From: Humulus lupulus
Lineage: Eukaryota; Streptophyta; Magnoliopsida; Rosales; Cannabaceae
Length of the DNA: 64,000 bases
NCBI RefSeq assembly: GCF_963169125.1
Contig: NC_084794.1
Span: 108,910,358 to 108,974,357, forward strand
Direction of reading: 5' to 3'
Shown: in pieces, positions 45,506-56,308 of the stretch
Layout: the number at the start of each line of letters is the position of its first letter
How positions within the stretch are numbered: position 1 is the first letter of the stretch
The notes under the pieces: generated by a model
What the model was told of the DNA's origin: nothing
Databases searched by the model: none
What the model saw: only the letters and a program-made list of their open reading frames with translations
Position numbers and translations under genes: made by a program

Positions 45506-45513
45506 TATTTATA
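45506..45513 (-). promoter_or_regulatory. TATA box upstream of the antisense ORF, outer element
   Basis: TATAAATA on the minus strand, about 220 bases inside the 3' LTR edge and about 580 bases before the ORF start. Its position relative to the LTR and ORF parallels 22301 and 50228 in the two gag-pro elements. Confidence 0.45.
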
Positions 45514-45720
45514 TTGATCATGGCACTGTAAAAGAGGTAATAATGGGATTAACTTTTCAAGGCATGGGGAAGCACGATAGCTGTCATACAACCTTTGGGA
45601 ATTTGAAAAGACATGATTGGTTGCCTTTTTCGAGAAGGTATGGACGGCTCTGACAAATTTGGTGGGGTATGCGAAATGTCAGTCTCCTAAGTTTACTTTA
45701 TGCTGATCGCAGTAAAATAA

Positions 45721-45734
45721 ACTTAGGGGGCATA
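45721..45734 (+). other. Polypurine tract of the outer gypsy element
   Basis: ACTTAGGGGGCATA directly before the LTR start TGTTTACCC. A G-rich tract next to the 3' LTR primes plus-strand DNA synthesis. Confidence 0.65.
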
Positions 45735-46347
45735 TGTTTACCCAAAAATGGCTCCTGATGACAGGGCAAGAATTTATTACACGTGGTTGGTACGTGGCAG
45801 CGTTAAAGTGAAGGGATGTTGTTCGCCTATCGACCAGATGTCTATTGCTTCATCAGATATCGCGTTTAGATGCGACCAATCTGGTCGCATGCTTTAATTT
45901 ATTTCCTTTAAGATACGCAATCTTGTAATAACTACATTTATTATATTTTCTCTTTATTGCCTTGATACGCTGATATTAAGGAGAATTAAGGCCCATTGGC
46001 CCATGTAACCCCCTTGAGCCTATAAATATTAATGAGAGGGCTCAAGGAAGGGACTTTTTGAACCTTGGACTTGAATACTTATAGAGAGAGCATAGTGTGA
46101 TTATCCAAAAAAAGTTGTAATTCTCCTAAGGCTTGTGAAACTCAAGAACCCTAGTTCTTTGATCATTGCATTGGGATTTAACATCAATAAGAACACTAAG
46201 TGGACGTAGGTCATTACCACACAGTTGGGGCCGAACCACTATAAATCGCGTGTGTCACTTTCTTCCCACTTGATTCTCTTCTTAATTTCCTTTTCATTCT
46301 TTGTCGTTATCTTGACTCCGTGTCATTGGCCAAATCAAGGGTCAACA
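45735..46347 (+). repeat. 3' LTR of the outer gypsy element
   Basis: 613 bases, TGTTTACCCAAAAATGG to GGGTCAACA. It has a TATAAATA at 46021-46028 following CCCCCTTGAGCC. The partner LTR is outside the window, so the right edge rests on the CA end and the change of sequence character. Confidence 0.75.
46021..46028 (+). promoter_or_regulatory. TATA box in outer gypsy LTR
   Basis: TATAAATA on the plus strand, 286 bases into the LTR, in the orientation of the element. Confidence 0.5.
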
Positions 46348-47109
46348 AAACCCTAATAAAAGATTTAGTCCAACATCATTCTAAAAATATCAAAAGCACT
46401 TAAGCTAAACATAAGAATGAAAGGAAATAAAAAAAGAACTCTTTAGAATGAATTGAGATGCTCTACGAAGTGTTCTGCATTTCAAATGTTTGTCCCTCTT
46501 TTTGACTGCCATCTCTCCTTATGAAATAAGGATTAAAACCTATTTTTTTTCTTCAGAAGAAATGCAAGCAGCGGCCCAGCAGTTCAAGTGTCGCGACTTG
46601 TGTCAATTTGGGCTTCGCGTGGATGTCAAGCAGACTGCGACCCAACCTTTTCAGTGCCTCGACTCTGGGTCAATTTCTGGGTAGATGAAGCCTTCAGCGC
46701 CGCGGCTCTTCATCCCTGCACCATAGCCCGTGTAGACCCTTGAAAAAAAAAACAAGCTTTCTGCCTTGGACCTGGCCGCGACACAACACTGTAGTGCCAC
46801 AACCCTTAAGAATTTTCTCAATTTTTACATTTCCGAGTCCAAAAATTCACCAAAGCCGTTAAATGACTCAAAGATCCATCCTAATACGAAAACAACACCG
46901 AAAAGCTAGATTTTTGTCATTTTTTTTCACCAATTTTCTCCAATTGCTCTTTTCCTTTATTTGAAAGATAAAAGCTGTAAATAAGCAAAACCAAAGCATA
47001 ATACTGCACCAAACAACTAAAAAGATTAATAAAACTACCTTAAACATGACTTAAAAATAACACAAAACTAGACTCAACAGTCTCGAACACTTCTCCAGGT
47101 CAACAAACC
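46348..47109. other. LTR-like remnant, probably of a LARD-like element
   Basis: No gene seen. The composition and phrases (AAATGACTCAAAGATCCATCC, TTTTTTTTCACCAATTTTCTCC, AACTAGACTCAACAGTCTC) recall the LTR at 38476-39684, but the match is loose. It sits between the outer gypsy LTR and an orphan antisense-ORF fragment. Confidence 0.35.
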
Positions 47110-47667
47110 AAGGGAGGAACTCCCACTCATGGATAGATTCTTTGGCTATTCAGCATGGGAAGGCATTCACTCGCAAGGCAGAGGGATTTTATGAGGTCAA
47201 GTGGATGGGCATTTTGGACTCGACAGAGGACGACCTGAGCAAGGTTTTCTTGAGGTCGGCCACTAAGGTGAGACTTTAATACTTGCCCTTTTGTATATCT
47301 AGTTACCCCGTCCTTTTATATGTATTTATTATTATTATCTTTATTTGGAGTGACCCTCTTTGTTTGTGTAGAGTTTCATAGCTGCTCACCGCTTAGCTTC
47401 TTCTGAGACTGAAGTGTCTCGTCTGAGGTTGGAGCTCAAAGCTTCGAGGGGTAATCTCATTTGGGCCAAAGAAGATATGGATAGGCTTGAACTTCAGGTA
47501 CAAGATCATGAGGGTGAGCTTGCTGGGGTAGTTCGTGAGAAAAACGTTGTTGAGGTAAAGCTTTCAACTGTCGTTGAGGAGAAAGAGCTTCTCATTTCCA
47601 AACTGACTTCCCTAGAAGCTATTTCTCTAACTCACAGAGAGGAGGCTGGTTCTTTGAAGGCTATAAT
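47110..47667 (+). pseudogene. Orphan fragment of a Tat-type extra ORF (coiled-coil part)
   Basis: Two exons: about 47118-47267 (RKAEGFYEVKWMGILDSTED, LSKVFLRSATK) and 47372 to about 47667 (SFIAAHRLASSETEVSRLRL, then a heptad-rich coiled coil). The 104-base GT-AG intron (47268-47371) sits just before the coiled coil, as in the extra ORFs at 24864-24981 and 52608-52705. The C-terminus is lost at a Copia LTR starting at about 47668. Confidence 0.6.
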
Positions 47668-48756
47668 TGTTGATATTATAAGTGTAAATCCGAGTTACAA
47701 AGCAGAATGAGTCTTTTTAAAAAATTATTAATACTAGCTAGGAACATACATATATAGATATATTAAATCACATACAAGTAGATTAGAGATTACCTCTTGA
47801 AGCCTATCAAGAATCCACAAACCTTTTGTATAAATCAACGATCTTCCAATCCAGAATGTGAAAGCTCACACCTTGATCTTCTAGACCAATCCTCAAACAC
47901 ACAAAGACGTGCGTGGGCACATAGGATTCAAAATTTTGATTTAGAACTCTGTAGATGTACTCAACACATGAAATCTAGAGAGGTCTGATTAAGAAAAGAT
48001 GTATTGAATAGTTTTTCAGGTTTAGAAAAAATTATCGCTTTCTTTTTCAGAGAGATTATGACAGTCTAAACTTTTTAATCGCTAAAAATACTTTTTCCTA
48101 AAAGTATCGGTCTTTCAGTTTTATAAAGATAATTAACTTAATTAATTAATCTTTGTTTTATTAAAATAAAACTGATCAATTATAATGTATTTAGTTATAT
48201 AATTTAAATCATATTAAAAAAGAATAATTAAATAATCAAATTATATGAAATTCAAAATTCAAATCCTAAGGATATCTAATATCCTTGTGTGGAGCCACAC
48301 ACTCATTGTACAGTGAGTGTTGCCTCACAAAATTAGGGTTATCCATAATTTTCTCATTTATTTATTTAATTAATATCTAAGAAAATATATATATCCCAAA
48401 ATAAATATCAGATAATTCAAAATTAACTTTATCTTAAAATATCATTTTAAAAAAATATGTTATTATAAATAATTAATTAATTCATAATTAATTGATTGCC
48501 CATAATTATTTCCTTGCCCTGGAAAATTAATTCCTTTGCAATGAAGTCATTTTCTCTATGAATCATTCTTTTGACATCTTTACCCTTGACAGTGTAAGAA
48601 AGAGGTGATTTGGGGACCATGGACCTATAATACGAAGCTCCAATAAACCAGATTATTAATTAAACTTTTTAATCTAATAATATTATTTATTAATTACATG
48701 ATTACTCCACTATAAATATAGAATTGCACTCTAAGTATTTATAGGATTCTGCCACG
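47668..48756 (-). repeat. Truncated Copia LTR (second Copia element)
   Basis: Has landmarks of the 2727-4576 LTR in the same order (CTTGATCTTCTAGACC..., GGGGACCATGGACCTATAA, TCCAATAA, ACTCCACTATAAATA, GAATTGCACTCT) with many differences. The left start is about TGTTGATATTATAAG. It ends abruptly at 48756, about half way through an LTR, against a truncated LTR of another family. Probably the 3' LTR of the Copia element whose gag and integrase lie at 61767-62960. Confidence 0.6.
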
Positions 48757-48920
48757 AATTCGTCCCGCCTTCCAAGTTCATTTTCCTGCACCATCTAAAA
48801 ATAAAAGGAATGAGCCTAATGCCCAGCAAAGAAAATATACTAAAAACATATATCATAAATCATAAGACTATATCATAAAACATATACTATAAAACATATA
48901 ACGTAAAAACGTATACCATA

Positions 48921-50166
48921 TGTTGATGGTGAGAACTCGTCAACTAAGTTAAGTTGGAAAAATTTGTAAAGTAAAGATTATCAATAAGAAAGCCTTAGAA
49001 AGTTAAGTAATAACTCAAGAACACTAGCAGAACAACAATGGAGAAATAGTATTTCATTCACTCTCAAGCACTTGCTACAGTAAATTTTCCAACCCCTTTC
49101 CATGAGGAATTGGGGTTTATTATATAGTAGGGTCTAATGGCCCCTGATACAATGTGGTCCAGGGGACCAGGTAGTACGCCAGTGCACTGTCAAGAGAGTG
49201 GTTTCATAGGTTGTGGTCTTGCTTCTAGTACAGGGGCAGGTGCTAGGAGGATGTCTCCACTACTTGTCCGTACCTATGTCAGAGGAGTGGTGGCAGACAT
49301 AATGGTGCAGGTGGTGGTGGTGTCGACTCTGACATCTGGCCATAGATATACAGGCCCTTAAAGGCCGTACCCAGTACTAGATTGTACAAGTACGTTTCAT
49401 TTGAATCATACTTGGGCCTTTACTTCCAATTGCTGGGGCCTCGATAGGTCCTCATACTTGAGACTACATCGAGGCACAGGGAGTGAGACACTTCATGTAT
49501 TGAAGGGTCGCGGTGCGTGGTAAGGCTCTTGGATCCTTAGCGCGGGACGGTCACAGGGGCTTGAGATGACGTAGCCTCGCCAAAGGCCTGGGTGTGCGAG
49601 GCGAGCTGCATCTCTCGTAAGGCCCCCCGTTTAGAATATGGTTGTGGCGAGGGTATCCTCTGCGAGCCTCCCAAGGGCACGCGCCTCATAAGGCATGGAA
49701 CACTCGGGGCGCGGAACCGAACGCGCTCGGGGCATGAGGCCGTACGGTGCAGGGGCGCGAGGCCGTGGGCGCAGGGGTGCGAGGTCGTGGAGTGTACGCA
49801 TGCGAGGCCCCCCTACGAGCCATGCACCTAGGCACGCGAGGCCCTCCTACGCGTCACGGACCTGGGCATGCGAGGCCATCTCGCGGGGCACGATCCTCAG
49901 CATGTGAGGCCCCCCTACGAGCCATGCACCTGGGCACGCGAGGCCCTCCTACGCGTCACGCACTTGGGCACGCGAGGCCCTCCTACGCGTCACGGACCTG
50001 GGCACGCGAGGCCATCTCCCGGTGTACAGTCCTGGGCATACGAGGCCCTTCCATCGAGACATGAGTCTGGGCACGCGAGGCCATCTCGCGGGGCATGGTC
50101 CTAGGCACGCGGGGCCTTAGCACGCGTCTTGGATCCTTTATGGGAATGGAATATTGAGCATCCACA
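48921..50166 (-). repeat. 3' LTR of gypsy copy B
   Basis: 1246 bases, TGTTGATGGTGAGAACTC to TTGAGCATCCACA. It carries GAGGCC-based repeats (about 49740-50130: CACGCGAGGCCCTCCTACGC and similar). A polypurine tract (reverse of CTTGCCCCCCAG) follows at 50167. Confidence 0.88.
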
Positions 50167-50227
50167 CTTGCCCCCCAGTCCAGGAGAGGACCTTTAGGTG
50201 CTCTTGTAGACTATTCTTCTTGATTCT

Positions 50228-50236
50228 TATAAATAG
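50228..50236 (+). promoter_or_regulatory. TATA box upstream of antisense ORF, copy B
   Basis: TATAAATAG on plus, 62 bases inside the 3' LTR and about 510 before the ORF start at 50740. It is the counterpart of 22301-22308. Confidence 0.55.
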
Positions 50237-50274
50237 GCCCTCATGCAAGGCTCATTATGTACACCTTACTTCCT

Positions 50275-50329
50275 TAGCTTAGTGGTATCTAGACCCATAC
50301 TCCTTTCAAGAGGTAAGGGGTTCAATCCC
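50275..50329 (+). other. tRNA-like A-box/B-box pair, copy B
   Basis: TAGCTTAGTGG (50275-50285) matches the A-box and GGTTCAATCCC (50319-50329) the B-box, 44 bases apart start to start. The flanking seven bases (ACTTCCT and CCACCTC) do not pair as an acceptor stem, so this is not an intact tRNA gene. Confidence 0.4.
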
Positions 50330-50739
50330 CCACCACCTCACTTTTGCCATTTTTTTTTTAAGTATTGGATAATTTTTTGGGGTATCTATTTGGAGGCTAA
50401 CACATCCTTTTGGTCTATTTTTGCAGACGCGTAAATTCGACCATTTGGTGCTTTTGGCCCTCGACCTCCTTTCGACCTCGACAACGCTCCATCTTATCTT
50501 CTTGAGGTATATTTTCTTTTTCCCTCCCGTTCATTGTTTCTAAATTAGCATTACTCGGGATGGGGTACCTTGGCCTGAGCTTGTAGGGAGTTTGACCATA
50601 TGCATGCCCCTCTTTTTTATACCCTGTAGTGGGCCATTTAGGACGTTTGCATCTAGAGATATTAAGCCTATTCCTTTGTGTTTTGTAGCCATCCCCTCAT
50701 TTATACGTGAACCCCTTTTTGCTTTCGGGACGAGGTCTC

Positions 50740-53266
50740 ATGGCCAGCGACGGCCCGTCCGACATACCTCCGGGGGTTGAATTTATTGACCTGTCCTCAG
50801 ACTCAGAGTCCCCTGAGGAAAACCCTTCCCAAGACTATGATTCCTTAAGGCAGGCTTGTATTCGCCTTTTTGAGTACATGTCTGAACTTAGGCGTAAAAT
50901 TTGGGTGGTGGAGAGCGAAATCAACTCGGTGTCGAGAGGAGACGAAGCACCTTTCCCCCCAGACCTTAGGGACCATGTAGCGAGCCTTAGGGTGACCCTC
51001 TTAGAGTTGCAGAGGGAGTTGGAGTTTATGGAGGGACACCTTCCACTTGAGCCCTCCAGCCCATCCTTGCCTGATGACTGTCATGGGGCTGCCTCCGCTT
51101 CTCCTCAGCCCCTAGTCTTAGTTTTTCCTAGCTCAGCGCTTCCGCAGTCGCTCGCTCGATGGAAGACTCTTGCTAGGAAGAAAAAATGGAGGGTTAAGTG
51201 TTATGTCTCTTCCTCACATTTTTCTTTTGATTTTGCAGATATGCCGAGGGCACGACGACAGATGACTTCCAATGAACCAGACGATGCTCCGTTACTGGCG
51301 ACCGAACTGGTGTCACGTGTGTCCCAAAACAAAATGAGGGACATCGTGGATAACTATCGTGTCCCTCCGGAGTACGCGTTATATGTTCCTCAAGAGACAT
51401 GCGGGGCCGACAGTCCTAGGCCCGGCTTCGTGGCCCTCAGCGAGCACATCCTGAAGGCGGGAGGCACCATCCCGTTACACCCGTTTTTTGTGGCGGTCCT
51501 CAACTACTTTGACCTTGCCCCGCTTCAGCTGGCTACCAATGGCTGGCTGACTTTAAGCTGCCTTTTCATTGCATTTACGAAGCTGTTTAAACGCGCTCCT
51601 ACGGCGATAGAGGTGCATTTCCTCTACAACCTCATGCCCCTTCCCAAGTCCAAGGGCTTTTACTATTTACAAAAGGCCAACAACGAGGCCTCTTTGATAG
51701 AGGGCTCGGTATCCAATCCGGGGTCCTGGAAGCAGGACTTTTTTTTCGTGGAAGGCCCCCTCTCGGTCCGCGAGGACTTCCGGGCCACTCTCAGTAAGTA
51801 CTCTGAGCATCACTTTCTCTCTTTTACTTTCTTACAACTTATTGTTTCATGACTAACGTTCATATTGACCATGGCGTGTATTATGTAGAGCAATTCGTCG
51901 TACCCTCAGTTGTTGGGTTTGAGGTGAGGGACATGAGAACGTTCCTCAGCGCTGACCCCGCTATGAAAAAGGCGGTGTGCCTATTCACCGTGAAGAATCT
52001 GAACCGCCATAAATTGTCCCCTGCTTCGGACCCCAAGCTTTTGTGGACCATCTCTAGGTCCTCGAAGACTAAGGGGACCTTGGCCGAGCCTTGCCCAGAT
52101 GAGGATGAGGATGAGGATGAGGAGGAGTTGGAGGAAGCCCCCCTTGACCGTGGGTGATCTCACCAACTTCCCCTATCTCCTGGGGGATGCCTCCCATGTG
52201 CCTCCTATGATCCGGACATAGCCCCTCATTCTCAAGACCAGCAAGCTGTTCTGGGGTGTTATGTTTGTTCTAACCCCGAGGGATACGACGCCTTCACTCA
52301 GGCTCCTCTTGACCCTGGACCATCGGGGACTTATTACGCCGACCTTCCGGAGCCTCCCTCTGATCTACCAGAGCCTCAGTTTGCCACTTTCACCGCGCCC
52401 CCTCCTGTTTCAGCGAACGGGTCGTTCGTCCTCACCCAACCAGGTGCCACTGGTGCGGGTGTGGAGCCCTGCGTGACTCGGATGGCGACGTCTTTCAGGC
52501 AGCAATACATCCAACTTGCCTCGGGCCTCCCCGTATCTGACTGGAACGGTCTTGGGAACATTGCCCAGACGAACCTTGGGGAAACCCTAAGGCGCACCAT
52601 GGCCTGGGTGAGTTCCTGCACCTCACGTCGGCATTATTATGTATAGATGTACATGCATTTTTCTTTTTGTTACTTATTGTTGATGTCATTAACTTTCTTG
52701 TGTAGGCCTATACCGTGGCTCTACGGTTTGCCGACTTGTCTAGCAACCTCTTCGCGTCAACTGCTGAGAGGGACTGCCTTACAGCCCGGGTCTAGGAGCT
52801 CGAGAAAGAGCTTGAGAAAACCCTGTCTGAGCTAAAGAAGGTTCGGGCCAAACTTGCCACCTCGTCGAGGAGGAAGCTGAAGGCGGTTGCCAAGGCCAAG
52901 GAGCTAAAGGACCAAGTTGTCAGCCTGAAGAGCGAACTCCAGGCGACCAAGGATATCAAGATAGTGTCGTAGGAGAGGGTTACTTATTTAGAGGCCGAAG
53001 TCGAGTCTATCAGGGTCAAACTCCAAACTGCAAGGGCCAAAGTCGAGGCTACCAGGACTGAACTCCAGGCTGCTAGGACCAATGTCGCTACGTTGCAGGA
53101 GAGAAATGCTTCCTTGGAGGCGGAGAAGACTGTCATTGAGTACAGGTCCATAGACCGCGCCCTTTACAACGTATGGAGGCAGGATCCCAATTTTGATTTC
53201 TCTTCTTTTGGTGAGCATGCTGTCGCTCGAGCGGCCATGTGGAGCGCCCATGGTAGGAGGCCCTGA
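50740..53266 (+). pseudogene. Antisense extra ORF with putative gypsy-type transposon domain, copy B
   Basis: Starts MASDGPSDIPPGVEFIDLSS and is open for 371 codons to beyond 51800. Coiled-coil N-part (YMSELRRKIWVVESEI), then the Transposase_28-like domain GFVALSEHILKAGGTIPLHP, FFVAVLNYFDLAPLQLATNG, EVHFLYNLMP. GT-AG introns at 51794-51888 and 52608-52705 keep phase. Middle exons encode an acidic stretch (DEDEDEDEEELEE). The last exon (52706-53266) is a long coiled coil ending VWRQDPNFDFSSFGEHAV, with in-frame TAGs near 52793 and 52968. A frame change occurs near 52155. The least damaged of the three antisense ORFs. Confidence 0.78.
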
Positions 53267-53586
53267 AGTAGTCATTTCATAATTTTTGTTAGCTAGCCCA
53301 CCATGGGTGTACGCTCTTTTTTTTTTCTTTGACTCTGTAATATCATTATCACTACTTTTCTTTTGTAACTCCTGTACTGTCTTCAAAACTTTTCTTTTTC
53401 AATGTATATATACATGTGTTGCTATTTATCTCTCATTCTACTACATTCGAGGCCCTTTTGAGCCTGTATGATGGGGTTTGGTTGGTTCCCCTCTTTTATT
53501 TACCAGGATGGAGGTCCTTTGGAACCCATGTGAAAGGGTTCACTGGGACCTCTTTTGGTGCCTCTTGATTACTTTTATAAGGATAT
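53267..53586. other. 3' flank of the copy B extra ORF
   Basis: T-rich trailer of the plus-strand ORF, with no coding potential. It ends in the GATAT duplication (53582-53586) of a nested single LTR. Confidence 0.5.
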
Positions 53587-55124
53587 TGTTGATGGTGAAA
53601 TCTTGTCAACGAAATTAGATCGGAAAACTCAAAGGTAAGTTAGATGATATTTATATAAGAACTTAGAATAAACTTTAAGGAAAAGTAAACACAGATCAAA
53701 AATGGAGCAAGCTTTGGTATATTTCTCAATAGCCTCTGCATACAATGAATTTTCCAACTCCCTTTCAGGTGGTCTTAGAGTCCATTTTATAGTAGGCTCT
53801 AATGGCCTTAGGTACATAGTGGTCCAGGAGACCATAGGGTACATAAGTACTATGTCAGGGGAGTAGCTTCAGAGGTTGTGGTCATACATCCAGCACAGGA
53901 GCAGGTGTCAGGAGAATGCCTCCACTACTTGTCTGTACCCATGTCTGATGAGTGGTGGCAGGCGTAGTGGCGCAGGAGGTAGTGGTGTCGGCTCTGACCT
54001 ATGGCCGTAGACGTACGGACCATGACTCTTACCCCAGCAGTCTCACTGGCACTGGTATCCGTACTCAATACTAGGTTGTACAAAGGTGTCTCATTCGACT
54101 CGTACTGGAGCCTCTAAGCATAGGGGTCTCAAGGTGTAAGGAATGGGACCTTGGGTATGTGTTATGTTCCCGGCGTGAGGTGGAGATCTTGGATCCTTGG
54201 CACGAGATGCCCGAAGCCTCCCGAGGTCACTCATGAGTCCGGTTGATAGGCATGTGGCCTTGGCAGACGTCTAAGGATGCGTGGCGAGACACCCTCCTTG
54301 CGACCTCCTTGGTGACTCGGCTCCCTAGCTGCTCACGAGGCCCCTCTTCTCTTATGAGGCGATGCTTGGGCGAGGCCATGCGAGGCCGTGCGTGACGAGG
54401 CCATGCGTGGCGAGGCCGTGCGAGGCCATGCGAGGCCATACTGGGCGAGGCTACGTGAGGCTCTACTTGGCGAGGCCATGCGTGATGAGGTCATGCGTGG
54501 CGAGGCTGTGCGATGCCATACTTGGCGAGGCCATACTAGGCGAGGCCATGCGTGAGGAGGCCATGCGAGGCCCTACTTGGCGAGGCCATGCGAGGCCCTA
54601 CTTGGCGAGGCTACGCGAGGCCCTACTTGGCGAGGCTACGCGAGGCCCTACTTGGCGAGGCCATGCGTGGCGAGGCCGTGTGAGGCCATACTTGGCGAGG
54701 CCATGGGCGCGACGCCGAGAGGGTCCAGCGAGGCCACTTGATCACTTCAGCCTATGGCAAGGCGAGGCCACTTCAGCCTATGGCGAGGCGGGGCCACTTG
54801 GTCACTTCGTCCTATGGCGAGGCGAGGGCTCACGGGGGCACTCGGGTGCGCGCATAAGGACGCGAGGCGGGGCCTCGCGTAGGCAGACGGGTGCGCGCAT
54901 AAGGGCGCGAGATGGAGCCTCGCGTGGGCACTTGGATGCGCGCATAAGGACACGAGGCGGGGCCTCGTGTAGGCAGATGGGTGCGCGCATAAGGGCGCGA
55001 GACGGAGCCTCGCGTGGGCACTTGGATGCGAGTCACTGATGGCTGCGCGTCATGAGACCCTTGAGGCTTAGGCGGTACCCACTCAAGGCCAGGCCAGACC
55101 TTAGGTGAAATTTGAGCGTCTACA
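53587..55124 (-). repeat. Single LTR of a related gypsy subfamily inside copy B
   Basis: 1538 bases, TGTTGATGGTGAAATC to GAGCGTCTACA, flanked by GATAT (53582-53586, 55125-55129). Parts (GTGGTCTTAGAG, TATAGTAGGCTCTAATGGCC, ACAGGAGCAGGTGTCAGGAG) match the LTRs of copies A and B. It contains a minisatellite of GAGGCCATGCG units (about 54355-54720) and a 68-base-type repeat with GTGCGCGCATAAGG (54845-55025). No internal domain remains. Confidence 0.82.
54355..55025. repeat. GAGGC minisatellites in the nested single LTR
   Basis: Two fields: about fifteen GGCGAGGCCATGCGAGGC-like units (54355-54720), then four units of about 60 bases with GCGCGCATAAGGRCGCGAG (54845-55025). Long Arg/Pro-rich frames through them are repeat products. 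Confidence 0.8.
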
Positions 55125-55129
55125 GATAT

Positions 55130-56308
55130 TTTGACCCCTTGGGTTCTAGCTATCCTTTTATATATTCTTGCGCACACTTATTGTTTCTTGTGAGAAGCGT
55201 CCTTCTCGTCATTAGGCATAGTACTATTTTTGCAAGCGTCTTCTTTGAGATCCTTTTTGCAAGCGTCTTCTTTGAGACCCTTTTCGGAAGCGTCTACTTC
55301 GAGACCCTTTTTGACTAGACGGCTTGGTGGCCGCTCTAGACTTATTAGTGTTGTCACTATATATTTTTCTTTCGTAAGACCTTTTGGCTCCTTGATGTTC
55401 ACAAGGGTAGCAAATCCTTGTGAACCCAAGGGATGCCTTGCAAGGTCCTCTCCCTGTTTTCTGTATATAAGGACTTCGCCTAAGGCCCCGATATAAGGGG
55501 TCCTTCTAGGACCTCCCGTTAAAGGGTCCTTTTTAGGGTCATGGTCCCTTTTGGGTCCTCCTGATGGAGGGCCCTTTTTAGGATCCTCCTGGTGCATAGG
55601 GTCCTTTTTAGGATCCTGGTGCAAGGGGTCCTTCTTTGGATTCTCTTGCTTGTTGCTTGCTTTAACTTCACGGGCCACTTCCTCCTGATGGAGAGCCCTT
55701 TTTAGGGTCCCTTGCTAGCTGCATGTTTTTGCCTTAGAGGGTCCTTTTTAGTATCCTCTTGGTAGAGGGTCCTTTTTAGGAGGGCAAGAGGTCCTTTTTA
55801 GGATCCTCCGTTAGAGGGTCCTTTCTAGGAGCCCTTTTTAGGTTCCCTTGCTAGCTGCATGTTTTTGCCTCATGTCCTGCCCCCCAAGTGCTTGGTGAAA
55901 TTTATTTCGGTAGGCACTTTGGCTGATGCTCGTGCAGCGAAGAAAAATAACACATGAAGTAGCAAACAGTTTCATTCATAGCACGCGGTTTACAACCAAC
56001 TTTGTAAATAAAAGGGGGTTACATCTAATTAAGAGGTTACCTAAGTAGCCTCTTTGATTCTTACTCAATTAAGCTAAAACAACAAGGAACAAATTAAACA
56101 CTGTTTCTTCTTGCACTGAGTGCCGAAGTCCCGCTGGTAGCACTTCTCGGGATGGTCTGTAACTCGTGCGTCCAACTTGTGTGGGTCTAATTTGTGTGGG
56201 TTGCTTCTTCATACACAACCGTTGCCATCGGTACAGACGGTTTGGTGGCTGTGCGGAGGGACATGTTATAGCATTGCCTCGCCTCCTTCTGCTCCCCTTT
56301 CACTCATG
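55130..56308. other. Spacer of copy B with tandem repeats, no gene seen
   Basis: Between the nested LTR and the end of the gag-pro gene. It holds GAGACCCTTTTCGGAAGCGTC-like repeats (55235-55320) and the AGGGTCCTTTTTAGGATCC field. The end near 55870-56000 (TGTCCTGCCCCCCAAGTGCT, TTTCATTCATAGCA) corresponds to 25845-25950 of copy A. Confidence 0.5.
55480..55870. repeat. AGGGTCCTTTTTAGGATCC tandem repeat
   Basis: About a dozen imperfect units of roughly 18-45 bases built on GGTCCTTTTTAGG(A/G)TCCTC, with a longer internal duplication (CCCTTGCTAGCTGCATGTTT occurs near 55708 and 55849). A 166-codon minus-strand frame across it has a DPKKDP repeat and is not a believable gene. Confidence 0.7.

Larger units (their letters stand above)
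1..46347 (+). mobile_element. Ty3/gypsy retrotransposon, Tat/Ogre-like, 5' part outside window
   Basis: Outermost element of the left nest. Reading along the plus strand it holds the end of the protease, RT, RNase H, a second archaeal-like RNase H, integrase, an antisense extra ORF (42302-44922) and a 3' LTR (45735-46347). The double RNase H and the antisense ORF after pol fit the Tat lineage. It is split at 2726/40844 by a Copia element flanked by the 5-bp duplication AAGGC; the integrase frame resumes after the insertion. Several in-frame stops make it non-functional. The 5' LTR and gag lie left of the window. Confidence 0.88.

Noticed and set aside
50268..50340. A tRNA gene
   Set aside because: A- and B-boxes fit, but the acceptor stem does not pair and no convincing anticodon arm forms. 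Recorded as tRNA-like only.
51193..51238. A 46-base GT-AG intron in the copy B extra ORF
   Set aside because: Too short for a plant intron, and the frame is open straight through, so it was treated as coding.
55178..55678. A 166-codon minus-strand ORF with DPKKDP repeats
   Set aside because: It is the translation of the AGGGTCCTTTTTAGGATCC tandem repeat.
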